From Porticoccus sp038143955 (GTDB lineage Bacteria > Pseudomonadota > Gammaproteobacteria > Pseudomonadales > Porticoccaceae), in assembly GCA_038143955.1 (NCBI GenBank), contig JAYQMT010000005.1:1116001-1180000 (forward strand): a stretch of DNA of 64,000 nucleotides, in the 5' to 3' direction. Below are positions 48,349 through 57,037 of the stretch, one piece after another; within the stretch, counting starts at the first letter, position 1, and every line of letters starts with the position of its first letter. The translations under genes were made by a program, and so were the position numbers. The notes beneath the pieces were generated by a model. That model did not search any database, had not been told where the DNA came from, and saw only the letters and a program-made list of their open reading frames with translations.

Positions 48349-49065
48349 CTAATCATTTTTTCTGTAAAGATGTAAATGTAATGGCTCTCCTGATTCTGGA
48401 GTCCAATCAAATCCTATTGAATCTAGCTTCAGCATCTTTTCTTCGGTCAGCCAACTATAAACCATATCTATGCGCTGTTTGATCACCCATTGACCTAAAG
48501 CTAACTCACCTGTCACTGACTCTTCATCAGTCACATAATTACTAGGGACTAAACAATCGCCATGTTCTTGCTTATATACCTCTAGAGCAGCAAAGGCTCT
48601 TTTCCAGTCATATTCGCGAAGATCCCAAACATAATCAACCGTGCAAAGTCTTTGATATTTTTCTCTTGGGTAATTGCCCTCTGTAAGCCTTTGAGCTCTA
48701 GCCCAATCACCCAACTCATAGTGATCGCCTTCTGTAAGATAATTTTCGGGAACTAAACTATCGCCAAACTGCTCTCTATATTTTTGTAATTCAGCAAAGC
48801 CTTTTTCCCAATGAGGCTCATGTGGATCCCAAACAAATTTTAATTTATCCAATCGATTAATTTGATCTTCTGTTAAGAGTCCATTGGCTCGGTCTTGGCG
48901 TAATTTAAGCAACCAAAAACCCAAAGTAAAGCCATCCTCAGTTGAATAAAATTGAGGCACCAAGGTATTAGTATGCTCCTTTCTATAATCGGCTAAATGC
49001 TGATAAGCCACATCCCACGGAGTACTTTCTGTTTCTTTTAATTTTTGAGCTAAATCTTTATACAT
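48349..49065 (-). CDS. Protein of three helicase-associated (HA) domain repeats, no helicase
   Basis: The protein has 238 residues and consists almost entirely of three repeats of about 65-70 residues. Each runs from a W-x-x-x(F/Y)-x-x-L-x-x-Y motif, through LVPxxYxT, LGxW or LGFW and a QR or LRQDR segment, to a final F/YxWD. Repeat starts are near PWDVAYQHLADY, HWEKGFAELQKY and DWKRAFAALEVY. This resembles the helicase-associated domain (PF03457) seen beside DEAD/DEAH helicases in marine bacteria and algae, but no helicase is present here. A nucleic-acid-binding role is only inferred. It stands alone between ettA (convergent) and yehS (divergent). Confidence 0.75.
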   Translation of the reverse strand: MYKDLAQKLKETESTPWDVAYQHLADYRKEHTNTLVPQFYSTEDGFTLGFWLLKLRQDRANGLLTEDQINRLDKLKFVWDPHEPHWEKGFAELQKYREQFGDSLVPENYLTEGDHYELGDWARAQRLTEGNYPREKYQRLCTVDYVWDLREYDWKRAFAALEVYKQEHGDCLVPSNYVTDEESVTGELALGQWVIKQRIDMVYSWLTEEKMLKLDSIGFDWTPESGEPLHLHLYRKND

Positions 49066-49230
49066 AGTCTTTTTCTTTTAAATTATCTCATAACATTAAT
49101 AAAATTTATAAAATAAATATATATTAACAAATATTAAATAGATATCATATTTCACCATAATTATGATTTGAAGTTTACCAGCAAAATTATTACTGATCGA
49201 CATTTTTTTGATGGAACTAGGGGATTATTT

Positions 49231-49755
49231 ATCACAAATAATGATGTATTACGTCGTATTCGTTATATCCTTGATTATGACAATGAAAAAATGCTTATTA
49301 TTTCTAGCTTAGGAGGCAAGACTACATCCGTTGACGACTTAATAAAAAAGTTGAAGAAAAGCACTGAATCAGATTTTTTAAATTGTAGTGACAATCATCT
49401 TGCTGCATTCCTTAACGGCCTAATTATTGAGAAAAGAGGAAAGAAAGAAGGCTTACAGCCCTTGCCTGAAAAAAAATTAAATAACAATATGATATTCACT
49501 AAGCTAAAAATTGCGTTTCATTTGAAATCGGACGATATTTTAAAAATACTTTCTTTAGCAGATTTTGAATTAAGCTCGCATGAACTAAGTTCTTTCTTTC
49601 GAAAAAGAACTCATAAAAATTATAGAGTGTGCAAAGACCAAGTTTTAAGATATTTCCTTAAAGGACTGGGGCTTAAATATAGAAAACCAGAAACTAATAT
49701 GGATAAATCAAAAAAATTCGTTTGGAAATCTCTGTCTGCTCAGAGAAAAACATAA
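49231..49755 (+). CDS. yehS: DUF1456 protein YehS-like
   Basis: The protein has two DUF1456 repeats: NNDVLRRIRYILDYDNEKML with LAAFLNGLIIEKRGKKEG, then NNNMIFTKLKIAFHLKSDDILKIL with VCKDQVLRYFLKGL. This matches E. coli YehS along its length. Function is unknown. The start is odd: the family's first Met aligns with an ATC codon at 49231, preceded by AGGGG at seven bases. No ATG is available, and the only usual alternative is TTG at 49168, which adds 21 residues foreign to the family. It ends seven bases before the amtB promoter. Confidence 0.8.
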   Translation: MTNNDVLRRIRYILDYDNEKMLIISSLGGKTTSVDDLIKKLKKSTESDFLNCSDNHLAAFLNGLIIEKRGKKEGLQPLPEKKLNNNMIFTKLKIAFHLKSDDILKILSLADFELSSHELSSFFRKRTHKNYRVCKDQVLRYFLKGLGLKYRKPETNMDKSKKFVWKSLSAQRKT

Positions 49756-49761
49756 TTTCAA

Positions 49762-49777
49762 TGGTACAATTCTTGCA
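49762..49777 (+). promoter_or_regulatory. Sigma-54 promoter of amtB
   Basis: TGGTACAATTCTTGCA fits TGG-N9-TTGCA with the GG and GC pairs 10 bases apart. It lies in the gap after yehS, about 120 bases before the amtB ATG. amtB is a standard NtrC/sigma-54 target, and rpoN and ntrC are both in this window. Confidence 0.7.
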
Positions 49778-49865
49778 TATAAATCCTATAAGGTTAGATT
49801 ATGTATACCAAAACGTGTAGATCATCTAATATTTGATCTAAATCAGTGCACTTTATGTATATTAA

Positions 49866-49882
49866 TGCACCAATATTGTTCA
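49866..49882 (+). promoter_or_regulatory. NtrC-like site in the amtB leader
   Basis: TGCACC-AATAT-TGTTCA matches the NtrC consensus at 10 of 12 positions. It lies about 90 bases downstream of the -24/-12 element and 16 bases before the amtB ATG. That is unusual, because enhancers normally sit upstream. Confidence 0.4.
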
Positions 49883-49897
49883 AAAGGATTATATGTC

Positions 49898-51208
49898 ATG
49901 CTAAAACAGTTGAATAAAAAATATAAATTAATATTATCTTTTTTTGCTCTAATGATTCCTAATTTAGGATATGCAGATTCACTAAATGGTGCTAATACGG
50001 CATGGATTATAACTGCTACCGCGCTGGTATTATTTATGACTATTCCTGGTCTCTCGCTTTTTTATAGTGGCTTGGTTCGTGTAAAAAATGTCCTCTCTGT
50101 ATTAATGCAATGCTTCGCTATAACATGTGTAGCGTCAATTACCTGGTTAATTTTTGGTTATAGTCTGGCATTTGGTGATGGTGGCTCACTCAATTCTTTT
50201 ATTGGAAACCTCAATAATGTGATGCTCGCTAATGTTTTTGAAGACACTTTAAGCGGTGATATACCCGAATCTGTTTTTGTGATGTTTCAAATGACATTCG
50301 CTGTAATAACACCAGCATTAATTGTTGGAGCTTTTGCTGAAAGGATTAAATTTTCTGCAGTATTAATCTTCAGTAGTGTATGGTTAATTTTAGTCTATAT
50401 ACCTATCACACACTGGGTTTGGGGTGGAGGCTGGCTAATGCAGCTAGGCCTTCTAGATTTTGCCGGAGGAACAGTAGTGCACATAACAGCTGGCACGGCT
50501 GCTTTAGTAGCAGCATTAGTTATTGGGAACAGAAGAGGTTTTCAGCAACAGCCTATGACACCGCATAACTTAACACTAACTGTTATCGGGGCTGGAATGT
50601 TATGGGTAGGGTGGTTTGGATTTAATGCTGGATCAGCATTGGCGGCCAATGGAGATGCTGGAATGGCAATGCTTGTAACTCACATATCTGCAGCAACAGC
50701 GTCTCTGGCTTGGATGATGATGGAGTGGTTGAAGCATGGTAAGCCATCCGTATTAGGTATTGTGACCGGAATGGTCGCAGGACTTGGAACTATAACACCA
50801 GCTTCAGGTTTTGTGGGTCCTGGAGGAGCTTTAGTTATTGGATTTTCAGCAGGAATTGTGTGTTACTACGCAACACAGATAATAAAACAAACGCTTAAAA
50901 TCGATGATTCATTGGATGTTTTTCCTGTACACGGAGTAGGTGGCATATTAGGAACAATTTTGGGTGGATTTTTTATCTCAAGTGAACTCGGAGTTTTTAG
51001 TGGTCAGGGTCTTTCTGAGGGCGTCACGATAATGAGTCAATTAAATATTCAAATGATTGGTGTAGTAAGTACTTTTTGTTACACCGCTGTTGTTACTTAC
51101 ATTATACTCAAAATCATTGATGCTACATTAGGTCTTCGTACATCAAAAGATGATGAAGATTATGGTCTTGATGTAACTCAGCATAATGAACGTGGTTACG
51201 ACTTATAA
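49898..51208 (+). CDS. amtB: Ammonium transporter AmtB
   Basis: The protein has 436 residues from ATG 49898 (AGGA nine bases upstream). A cleavable signal sequence ending near NLGYADS is followed by eleven membrane helices. The twin pore histidines lie in GGTVVHITAGTAAL and DVFPVHGVGGILGT, and the Amt signature region includes FYSGLVRVKN and FGFNAGSALAANG. It conducts ammonium in trimers. The PII gene glnK, usually next to amtB, is absent here. It converges with btuF. Confidence 0.96.
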   Translation: MLKQLNKKYKLILSFFALMIPNLGYADSLNGANTAWIITATALVLFMTIPGLSLFYSGLVRVKNVLSVLMQCFAITCVASITWLIFGYSLAFGDGGSLNSFIGNLNNVMLANVFEDTLSGDIPESVFVMFQMTFAVITPALIVGAFAERIKFSAVLIFSSVWLILVYIPITHWVWGGGWLMQLGLLDFAGGTVVHITAGTAALVAALVIGNRRGFQQQPMTPHNLTLTVIGAGMLWVGWFGFNAGSALAANGDAGMAMLVTHISAATASLAWMMMEWLKHGKPSVLGIVTGMVAGLGTITPASGFVGPGGALVIGFSAGIVCYYATQIIKQTLKIDDSLDVFPVHGVGGILGTILGGFFISSELGVFSGQGLSEGVTIMSQLNIQMIGVVSTFCYTAVVTYIILKIIDATLGLRTSKDDEDYGLDVTQHNERGYDL

Positions 51209-51232
51209 TTTCTAACAGATAGACACATATAG

Positions 51233-51274
51233 CCAAGAAAATAGGTAGTTGCTTGCCTCTACCTATTTTCTTGG
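51233..51274. terminator. Bidirectional hairpin between amtB and btuF
   Basis: A perfect 16-bp inverted repeat, CCAAGAAAATAGGTAG (51233-51248) and its complement (51259-51274), has a 10-base loop. It lies between two convergent genes, and the right arm includes the last codons and stop of btuF. The A-rich arm gives run-of-T after the loop on either strand, as expected of a two-way terminator. Confidence 0.75.
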
Positions 51275-52164
51275 TTTCGAGCTTTTTCCAAATAATTACA
51301 CATTTTTTCTGCGCCTTCTATAACTCTTGGTCCATGTCTTACCAGTAAATCTGGATCTATGAAATATACTTGTTTATCTTTAACAGCCCTAATTGAAGCT
51401 CTGTTTGCCCACCCACTTAACCATTTTTCTTCATTTTCTTTTTTAGTTCCCGCAATGATAACCTGAGGGTCAGACCTCACTAATGACTCTAAACTGACCT
51501 TTAACGCTATGGGTATGGCTTTTGAAAAAATATTAAACCCTCCACATAATTCAATTACATCAGATATTAAGTGTCGCCCACTAAGTGTCATAATTGGATT
51601 ATCTGAGAGCTGATAAAAGACACTCATTTTTCGCCTATCACTATAATTTTCTTTCAGTTGACTCAATCTATTAATAAATTTATTTGCCTCGTTTTCACCC
51701 TTATCCTTAACACCTAATAATATTCCAAGTTTTCGAATTGTTGCAGGCACTCCCTCAAGTTTATTGGGCTCTGAAACATAAACAGAAAAGCCTAGTGACT
51801 TTAATTTATGAATTGCTTCTGAGCCATTACCGGAACCCCAAGCAAGAATAAGATCAGGCTGAATTTGTGCTATAGACTCGTAGCTAATTGTATTATGTGA
51901 GCCTATACGAGGAATTTTTTTTGCTGCCTCTGGGTAATTACTAAAACTCATTACCCCTACCAATTTCTCTCCTTGATCTATCGCAAAAACTAGTTCTGTA
52001 AGATGAGGAGAAAGACTAATTACCCGCTGTGCTGGCTTTACTAAAACAATCTCACTTCCCATATCATCAGTAATGGTTAATCCAGCAACTGGATATAATA
52101 AAAAAATTGCATTTACTCCAAAAACTACTAGGAAATTCAACCATTGAACTAATTTCTTATTCAT
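51259..52164 (-). CDS. btuF: Periplasmic vitamin B12-binding protein BtuF
   Basis: The protein has 301 residues from ATG 52164, with a signal peptide ending near YPVAGLT. The class III binding-protein fold is shown by PAQRVISLSPHLTELVFAID, EKLVGVMSFSNYPEAAKKIPRIGSH and QPDLILAWGSGN. DLLVRHGPRVIEGAEKM is near the end. These match BtuF more than iron-siderophore binders. It delivers cobalamin to BtuCD. It is the last gene of the riboswitch-led operon. Confidence 0.9.
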   Translation of the reverse strand: MNKKLVQWLNFLVVFGVNAIFLLYPVAGLTITDDMGSEIVLVKPAQRVISLSPHLTELVFAIDQGEKLVGVMSFSNYPEAAKKIPRIGSHNTISYESIAQIQPDLILAWGSGNGSEAIHKLKSLGFSVYVSEPNKLEGVPATIRKLGILLGVKDKGENEANKFINRLSQLKENYSDRRKMSVFYQLSDNPIMTLSGRHLISDVIELCGGFNIFSKAIPIALKVSLESLVRSDPQVIIAGTKKENEEKWLSGWANRASIRAVKDKQVYFIDPDLLVRHGPRVIEGAEKMCNYLEKARNQENR

Positions 52165-52226
52165 TTGTAAGCCCTTAACTATCAATAATAAATATAATTT
52201 AATAAAATTACTGTTAGGAACCTCAT

Positions 52227-53012
52227 CTAGATAACGATAAGAAGTTTTTGATTCTCAGGGTTTTCTTGAACCTTCACGCGCACACCAAAAACCTGCTCTA
52301 TATTTTCTGTAGTAAAAACCTCTTTTGGTAAACCGGTTTTTACTGGTTTGCCGCACTCCATCATTATGACCTGATCAGAGCATTTCGCTGCTAAATTTAA
52401 ATCATGCATAACCAATAAAATACCTATGCCCTTAGAAGAAAAATTACTGACTATCTCCAAGGTTAATTGCTGGTGAGCCAAGTCAAAAGAAGAAGTTGGT
52501 TCATCTAAAAGCAAGAATCGATCGTTATAATCTTTTTGTTTTGTATTTAGGTCCCATATTTGGGCCAGACTTCTAGCTAGATGTATACGTTGTTTTTCCC
52601 CGCCCGATAACTGAGTATATTGACGATTCGCAAGATAAGTTGCATCTACAATTTTTAGAGCAGCAGCTACAATCTCATCATCTCTTATTGAACCAGTATC
52701 ATGAGGAATTCTGGCTAACAGAACAACTTCCTCAGCAGTAAAAGAGAAATCTAACGAAGAATGTTGTGGTAGAACCGATAAAGATTTTGCTCTATCAATA
52801 GGATCCCAATTATTAATATCCTTCCCATTAAACATTACAGAGCCAGATGTCGGTGAAATATCGTTCGATAAGCAACGAAGTAGGGACGTTTTACCTGCTC
52901 CATTCGGGCCAACTATTGTTGTAATTTTTCCTGGCAAAATAGAAACATTAACGTCTCGCAACAAAAAGACTCCAGAACAATTAAGTGATAATTTTTCGGC
53001 TACAAGGGACAT
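52227..53012 (-). CDS. btuD: Vitamin B12 ABC transporter ATPase BtuD
   Basis: The protein has 261 residues from ATG 53012. Walker A is GPNGAGKTS, the signature LSGGEKQRIHLARSLAQ, Walker B FLLLDEPTSSFD and the H-loop MHDLN. It belongs to the FecE/BtuD subfamily. An upstream reading into btuC was rejected because the chosen start gives the family N-terminus. The B12 role is inferred from the riboswitch and from cobO and btuB in the same operon. Confidence 0.88.
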   Translation of the reverse strand: MSLVAEKLSLNCSGVFLLRDVNVSILPGKITTIVGPNGAGKTSLLRCLSNDISPTSGSVMFNGKDINNWDPIDRAKSLSVLPQHSSLDFSFTAEEVVLLARIPHDTGSIRDDEIVAAALKIVDATYLANRQYTQLSGGEKQRIHLARSLAQIWDLNTKQKDYNDRFLLLDEPTSSFDLAHQQLTLEIVSNFSSKGIGILLVMHDLNLAAKCSDQVIMMECGKPVKTGLPKEVFTTENIEQVFGVRVKVQENPENQKLLIVI

Positions 53013-53017
53013 AAGTA

Positions 53018-54052
53018 TTATCTCTGGATGCGGTGATGATTTTTGGTGAGCAACCAAAAGAAAAATGGTACGCCCAAGAGTGCTGTTAAAATACCAGTAG
53101 GTAGTTCAGCTGGGGCAACTATAATGCGCGCGAAACTATCAGCTACGATTAAAAGAATTGCGCCAAGTGCAGCTGAGCTAGGTATTAAATATCTATGGTC
53201 AGGACCGATGACTAGGCGAACCATATGAGGAACGACCAAACCTACAAAGGAAATCATACCTGCTACGGCAACTGATGTACCAACTCCTATTGCTGTCAAT
53301 AAAATAATTCGCTGCTTCACTCTCTCAGTATCTATACCTAGGTGCCGTGCTTCTGATTCACCTAGTAAAAATGCATTAAGAGCTTGGCTTTGATTGGGGA
53401 GCGTTATTAACAATATGCTAGCAGCGATTCCAGCGATTCCAACGCGAAACCAATTAGCCGCGTCCAAGCTACCCATTTGCCATAAACTCATACGCCGCAA
53501 CATTTCATTATCTGCAACAAAGCTGAATATCCCGTTTAAGGCCCCAGCTAAAGCGCTAATTGCAATGCCAACAAGTAGCATTGTCGGAACAGAAGTTCCA
53601 GTGGAAGAAGTCGATAATCGGTAAACTAATAACACGGCCAAAGCGCCCCCTACAGATGCGCCAAAAGCGACTAATGTGAGCCCAAAAAAACTACTGCTAT
53701 GAAGCCAAGTACCACAGAATACAATCACAAAACTAGCCCCTGCGGATGCACCGCTGGAAACACCAATTAATGAGGGATCTGCTAAAGGGTTTCTAAACAA
53801 TCCCTGCATCACTGCTCCGCAACATGCTAAACAAGCGCCCACTAAAGCTGCCAAGACTACTCGTGGAAATCGAATTGCGGAAAGAATTACCTCTTCATGC
53901 GAAACACTCGTTTGATTCGACGTGTTGCTACCGATATCCATTAGGCTGAGGATACTTAGCAGTGACTCTACAAACTTAGCAGGAGAAATAAAAACAGGGC
54001 CGACTAAAGTAGCTAAGATCATCATCGGTATCAATGAAAAAAAGAGGATCAA
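53018..54052 (-). CDS. btuC: Vitamin B12 ABC transporter permease BtuC
   Basis: The protein has 344 residues of the FecCD/BtuC permease family, with about ten membrane helices. Landmarks are LSAIRFPRVVLAALVGACLACCGAVMQGLFRNPLADPSLIGVSSGA, reported here in part: RFPRVVLAALVGA, QGLFRNPLADPSLIG. Further on are LGIDTERVKQR and FVGLVVPHMVRLVIGPDHR, the coupling region. It lies directly upstream of btuD. Confidence 0.9.
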   Translation of the reverse strand: MILFFSLIPMMILATLVGPVFISPAKFVESLLSILSLMDIGSNTSNQTSVSHEEVILSAIRFPRVVLAALVGACLACCGAVMQGLFRNPLADPSLIGVSSGASAGASFVIVFCGTWLHSSSFFGLTLVAFGASVGGALAVLLVYRLSTSSTGTSVPTMLLVGIAISALAGALNGIFSFVADNEMLRRMSLWQMGSLDAANWFRVGIAGIAASILLITLPNQSQALNAFLLGESEARHLGIDTERVKQRIILLTAIGVGTSVAVAGMISFVGLVVPHMVRLVIGPDHRYLIPSSAALGAILLIVADSFARIIVAPAELPTGILTALLGVPFFFWLLTKNHHRIQR

Positions 54053-54097
54053 AGTAAATTTACGGGATTTGATGCCTCTCAGGGAGATTTCTCCATT

Positions 54098-54706
54098 CTA
54101 GTAATCTACGCCTTTACGCGCTTTAATATTCGACTGGTAGGCATGTTTGATATCTTTTATTTCTGAAACGGTATCAGCTATATCCTTTAAAGAGTTTCCA
54201 CCACCTCTACCGGTTACTACAACGCTTTGACTGGGCGGTCGATTCGATAAAGCTTTGGTTACCATAGACTCGTCAAGGTATTTGTAACTGAGCATATAGG
54301 TTAGCTCGTCTATAATAACTAGATGGTAACTTGGATCAGACAGCATCGGCTCTACTACCTTCCAAGTAGTTTGTGCTGCGGCAATATCTGCATCACGATC
54401 TTGAGTATCCCAAGTAAACCCGGTACCCATTTGATAAAAATCCACTTGGGGGCAATGATCTCTAAGATATAATTCTTCGCCTGATAACTGTTCACCTTTT
54501 ATGAACTGAACCACACCAACTTTGTATCCATAACCAAGTGAGCGAACAACCATACCGAAAGCAGAACTACTTTTACCTTTCCCGTCTCCTGTAAGGAGAA
54601 TCATAACACCTTTTTCTTCATTACATGCTTCGATATGCTGATCCACTTTTTCTTTTAATTTTTGCATTTTGCGCTTTTGACGCTCAGCTTGGTTTTCATC
54701 AGCCAT
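54098..54706 (-). CDS. cobO: Cob(I)alamin adenosyltransferase CobO/BtuR
   Basis: The protein has 202 residues. The P-loop reads LLTGDGKGKSSSAFGM, in the reversed orientation of this family, and VGVVQFIKG, IIDELTYML and VVTGRGGG follow. It transfers the 5'-deoxyadenosyl group from ATP to cobalt to make AdoCbl. Its place inside the btuB-btuC operon suggests salvage of imported corrinoid. The product is the cofactor that IcmF needs. Confidence 0.94.
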   Translation of the reverse strand: MADENQAERQKRKMQKLKEKVDQHIEACNEEKGVMILLTGDGKGKSSSAFGMVVRSLGYGYKVGVVQFIKGEQLSGEELYLRDHCPQVDFYQMGTGFTWDTQDRDADIAAAQTTWKVVEPMLSDPSYHLVIIDELTYMLSYKYLDESMVTKALSNRPPSQSVVVTGRGGGNSLKDIADTVSEIKDIKHAYQSNIKARKGVDY

Positions 54707-54736
54707 CGTATTTCTCCCAAGTATCTAAACGATCAA

Positions 54737-56610
54737 TTATAGCGCATAAGTAAGCTTTAATGCCCAATTAGAACCGTCCATATGATAGTCCCTTGAAGAT
54801 GTCCTGTAATGCTTATCAAGCACATTATTAGCCTTCAACTGCATCTTAACCTTTTCGGCGAGTTGGTAACTGAAACGAAAATCTAACAGACCATAGCCTC
54901 CTAAACTCCCGGTATTAGTTTTATCAGTATAGCGCTTACTAGTTGCATTGAAAGATGCTCCTGCATCCCAGCGAGAAAAACTACGATCAATGTCGAAAGT
55001 AAATTTCTTTTGAGCGCGTTTTTGAAGCAACTTATCTGTTTTTTGATTGCGTGGATCTGTGTAAGAAAAACTGGTAGTAACATCCCATCCACCAAGATTT
55101 GTGTCAGCCCTAAACTCACCACCTTTAATTTTAGCGCTATCGACATTAGAGGGAATCCATTGATATGGATATGCCTCTGTAGGAGTAAGGGCCCACTCAA
55201 CAAGATTATCGATGCGATTCTGATAGATAGAAGCTTCCCATTTCCATACAGTATAATCTCCCCTGAATCCTAACTCAAAATTCTCGGAATCCTCTGGAAG
55301 AAGGTCTGGATTACCAGCATCATAATCCCCTATGGGCCAGTATAGATCATTATAGGTTGGTGCTTTAAAGGCTTCCCCCAACTGAAAATAATTCGATGAC
55401 TTTTGCCTAGCTGTGCTCCTAACGAGATATTACTTGTGTTATGTTTTCCATTCTCTTCGTTATCATCCTCGCGGTATCCTAAAACATAATCAAAGATAGA
55501 GAAGTTTCCCTGATACTGAATGAAATATGCGCGGTTCATTCTATCTTGAACAGGGATACCCTGAGTATCAGTCCAATCTGTACTACCAACTAACTCGTCG
55601 TCATATAAATCTATGCCAAACGTTATTATCTGTTTATTAAATATTTCAATATCATTTTGCCAGGAATACTGATCCTTAGTAGTGCGAAAGTCTGATAAAT
55701 GAGACCCATCTATACCGTTGGTATCATCGATATCGTCCATGGATCGGCCTATAGAAATTTTAGAAAGCCACCAATCTCTTAAGGGTGCACTAACACTAAA
55801 TCCTATATTTTGTATTATGCTATCTGAGAGGCGATCTCTCTCAGGATTATATTGCTCATCAAAATAACTGCGCGAGTGAGCTTCTAAAAAGCCGAGTCCG
55901 ACATCAACACCGTTATCAAACGTATACCCGAAGTTAGTATTAATCGAATAATTTCTGTAACCATCACTGTCTCGATTCTGTTGTGAATCATCTTTGTAAA
56001 CGTCAATTCCGTCTGTTTCCAAGTATGATAGATCAACCGAGTAACGTAACTGATTGTATGCTCCACGTGTTGCTACGGCTGTTCTTTTCAAGACATTAGA
56101 TCCCACCTCGGTGGAAACAATTGTTGAAGGTTTAAAATCACCTTTTTTGGTAAATATTTGAATTACCCCACCTACTGCATCACTGCCGTAAATACTTGAT
56201 TTGGCGCCACGTACAATCTCTATACGTTCTATCTGACTGGGATCTATAAACTGGTAAGAAGTACTGCCTAGGCTCGCAGAATTAATTCGTTGTCCGTCTA
56301 CTAAAAATAATGCATGCTCAGTATTTGAGCCACGTATAAACAAACTAGGAGTAGATCCTGTGGCTCCATTTCTCGCGATGTCAATACCAGGGACATGCTG
56401 AAATAAATCAAGCAAATCTGTAGGTTGATATCTTTCAATGTCTGCAGTAGTTACGACTGTTGTTGATGCAAGTACTTGATTAATTGTTTGTGGTGTACGT
56501 GTAGCAGTAACCACGACTTCTGGGATACTTTCTTTTATAGTTTTTGTATCAGCAGAAAGTGAAAGTAAAAGTGAAAAGCAGAAAATAAAGCTATGAATAA
56601 AAAATTTCAT
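54737..56610 (-). CDS. btuB: TonB-dependent vitamin B12 receptor BtuB (one frame break)
   Basis: A signal peptide (MKFFIHSFIFCFSLLLSLSA) and a TonB box region PEVVVTATRTPQ precede a plug domain with VPGIDIARNGATGSTPSLFIRG and IERIEIVRGAKSSIYGSDAVGGVIQIFTKK, given here as key pieces RGAKSSIYGSDAVGGVIQI. The 22-strand barrel ends NWALKLTYAL, with an outer-membrane C-terminus. The frame breaks at C5 (plus strand) 55375-55379. Six bases give FSWGEAFKAPTYNDLYWP. The repaired length is 624 residues, like E. coli BtuB. It is the first gene after the cobalamin riboswitch. Confidence 0.94.
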
Positions 56611-56623
56611 TGAATAAATCCTA

Positions 56624-56643
56624 TTTGTTCGACCCCGAACAAA
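56624..56643 (-). promoter_or_regulatory. Hairpin just upstream of the btuB ribosome binding site
   Basis: On the minus strand TTTGTTCG-GGGT-CGAACAAA forms an 8-bp stem with a four-base loop. It ends one or two bases before the AGGAT Shine-Dalgarno (56618-56622) of btuB. It may be part of the riboswitch expression platform. Confidence 0.5.
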
Positions 56644-56734
56644 ATTGAGTTAGAAATTATCCACGAGAAGAGTTGCGAAGAAATGAAAATAGAATCTAGA
56701 TATTCAAGATGCCATAGCAAAACTCACGCCACCA

Positions 56735-56985
56735 CACCCCGTGGTTCGTTTGTATAGCTACAGGCCGGTCTCCGGACTTATGATTAGTTTCCCAGCTAAA
56801 TTACCTTCCCATACTTATGTACAGTGGTTATTTAATTTAACTCCGATTCATTAATAAAAATGATCGTCTCATTTACCGTTGCGGGGGCAGTATCAGAATT
56901 AAAGTCGCTCATATCGAGCTTCAATGCACTGATTTCCCGTTTCACCCAAAATACAGACATGTAAATTGGGCACCTATTGCATTAA
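56735..56985 (-). ncRNA. Cobalamin riboswitch
   Basis: On the minus strand the conserved blocks occur in order: AGGTGCC near 56978, GGTGAAACGGGAAATCAGTG around 56923-56946, CTGATACTGCCCCCGCAACGG around 56878-56898, and the B12-box region AAGTCCGGAGACCGGCC around 56763-56780. These are the hallmarks of the AdoCbl riboswitch. The terminal ACCAC/GTGGT stem (about 56732-56746) may be the kissing-loop hairpin. It controls btuB-cobO-btuC-btuD-btuF, repressing uptake when AdoCbl is plentiful. Exact ends are approximate. Confidence 0.93.
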
Positions 56986-57037
56986 CAATTCTGATCAAGT
57001 TAACGTCATCAAGACCTAATGTCAATGAAGAAGTTTA

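Noticed and set aside
52977..53057. btuD starting upstream within btuC at 53057
   Set aside because: The added residues have no family support. ATG 53012 begins the typical ATPase N-terminus.
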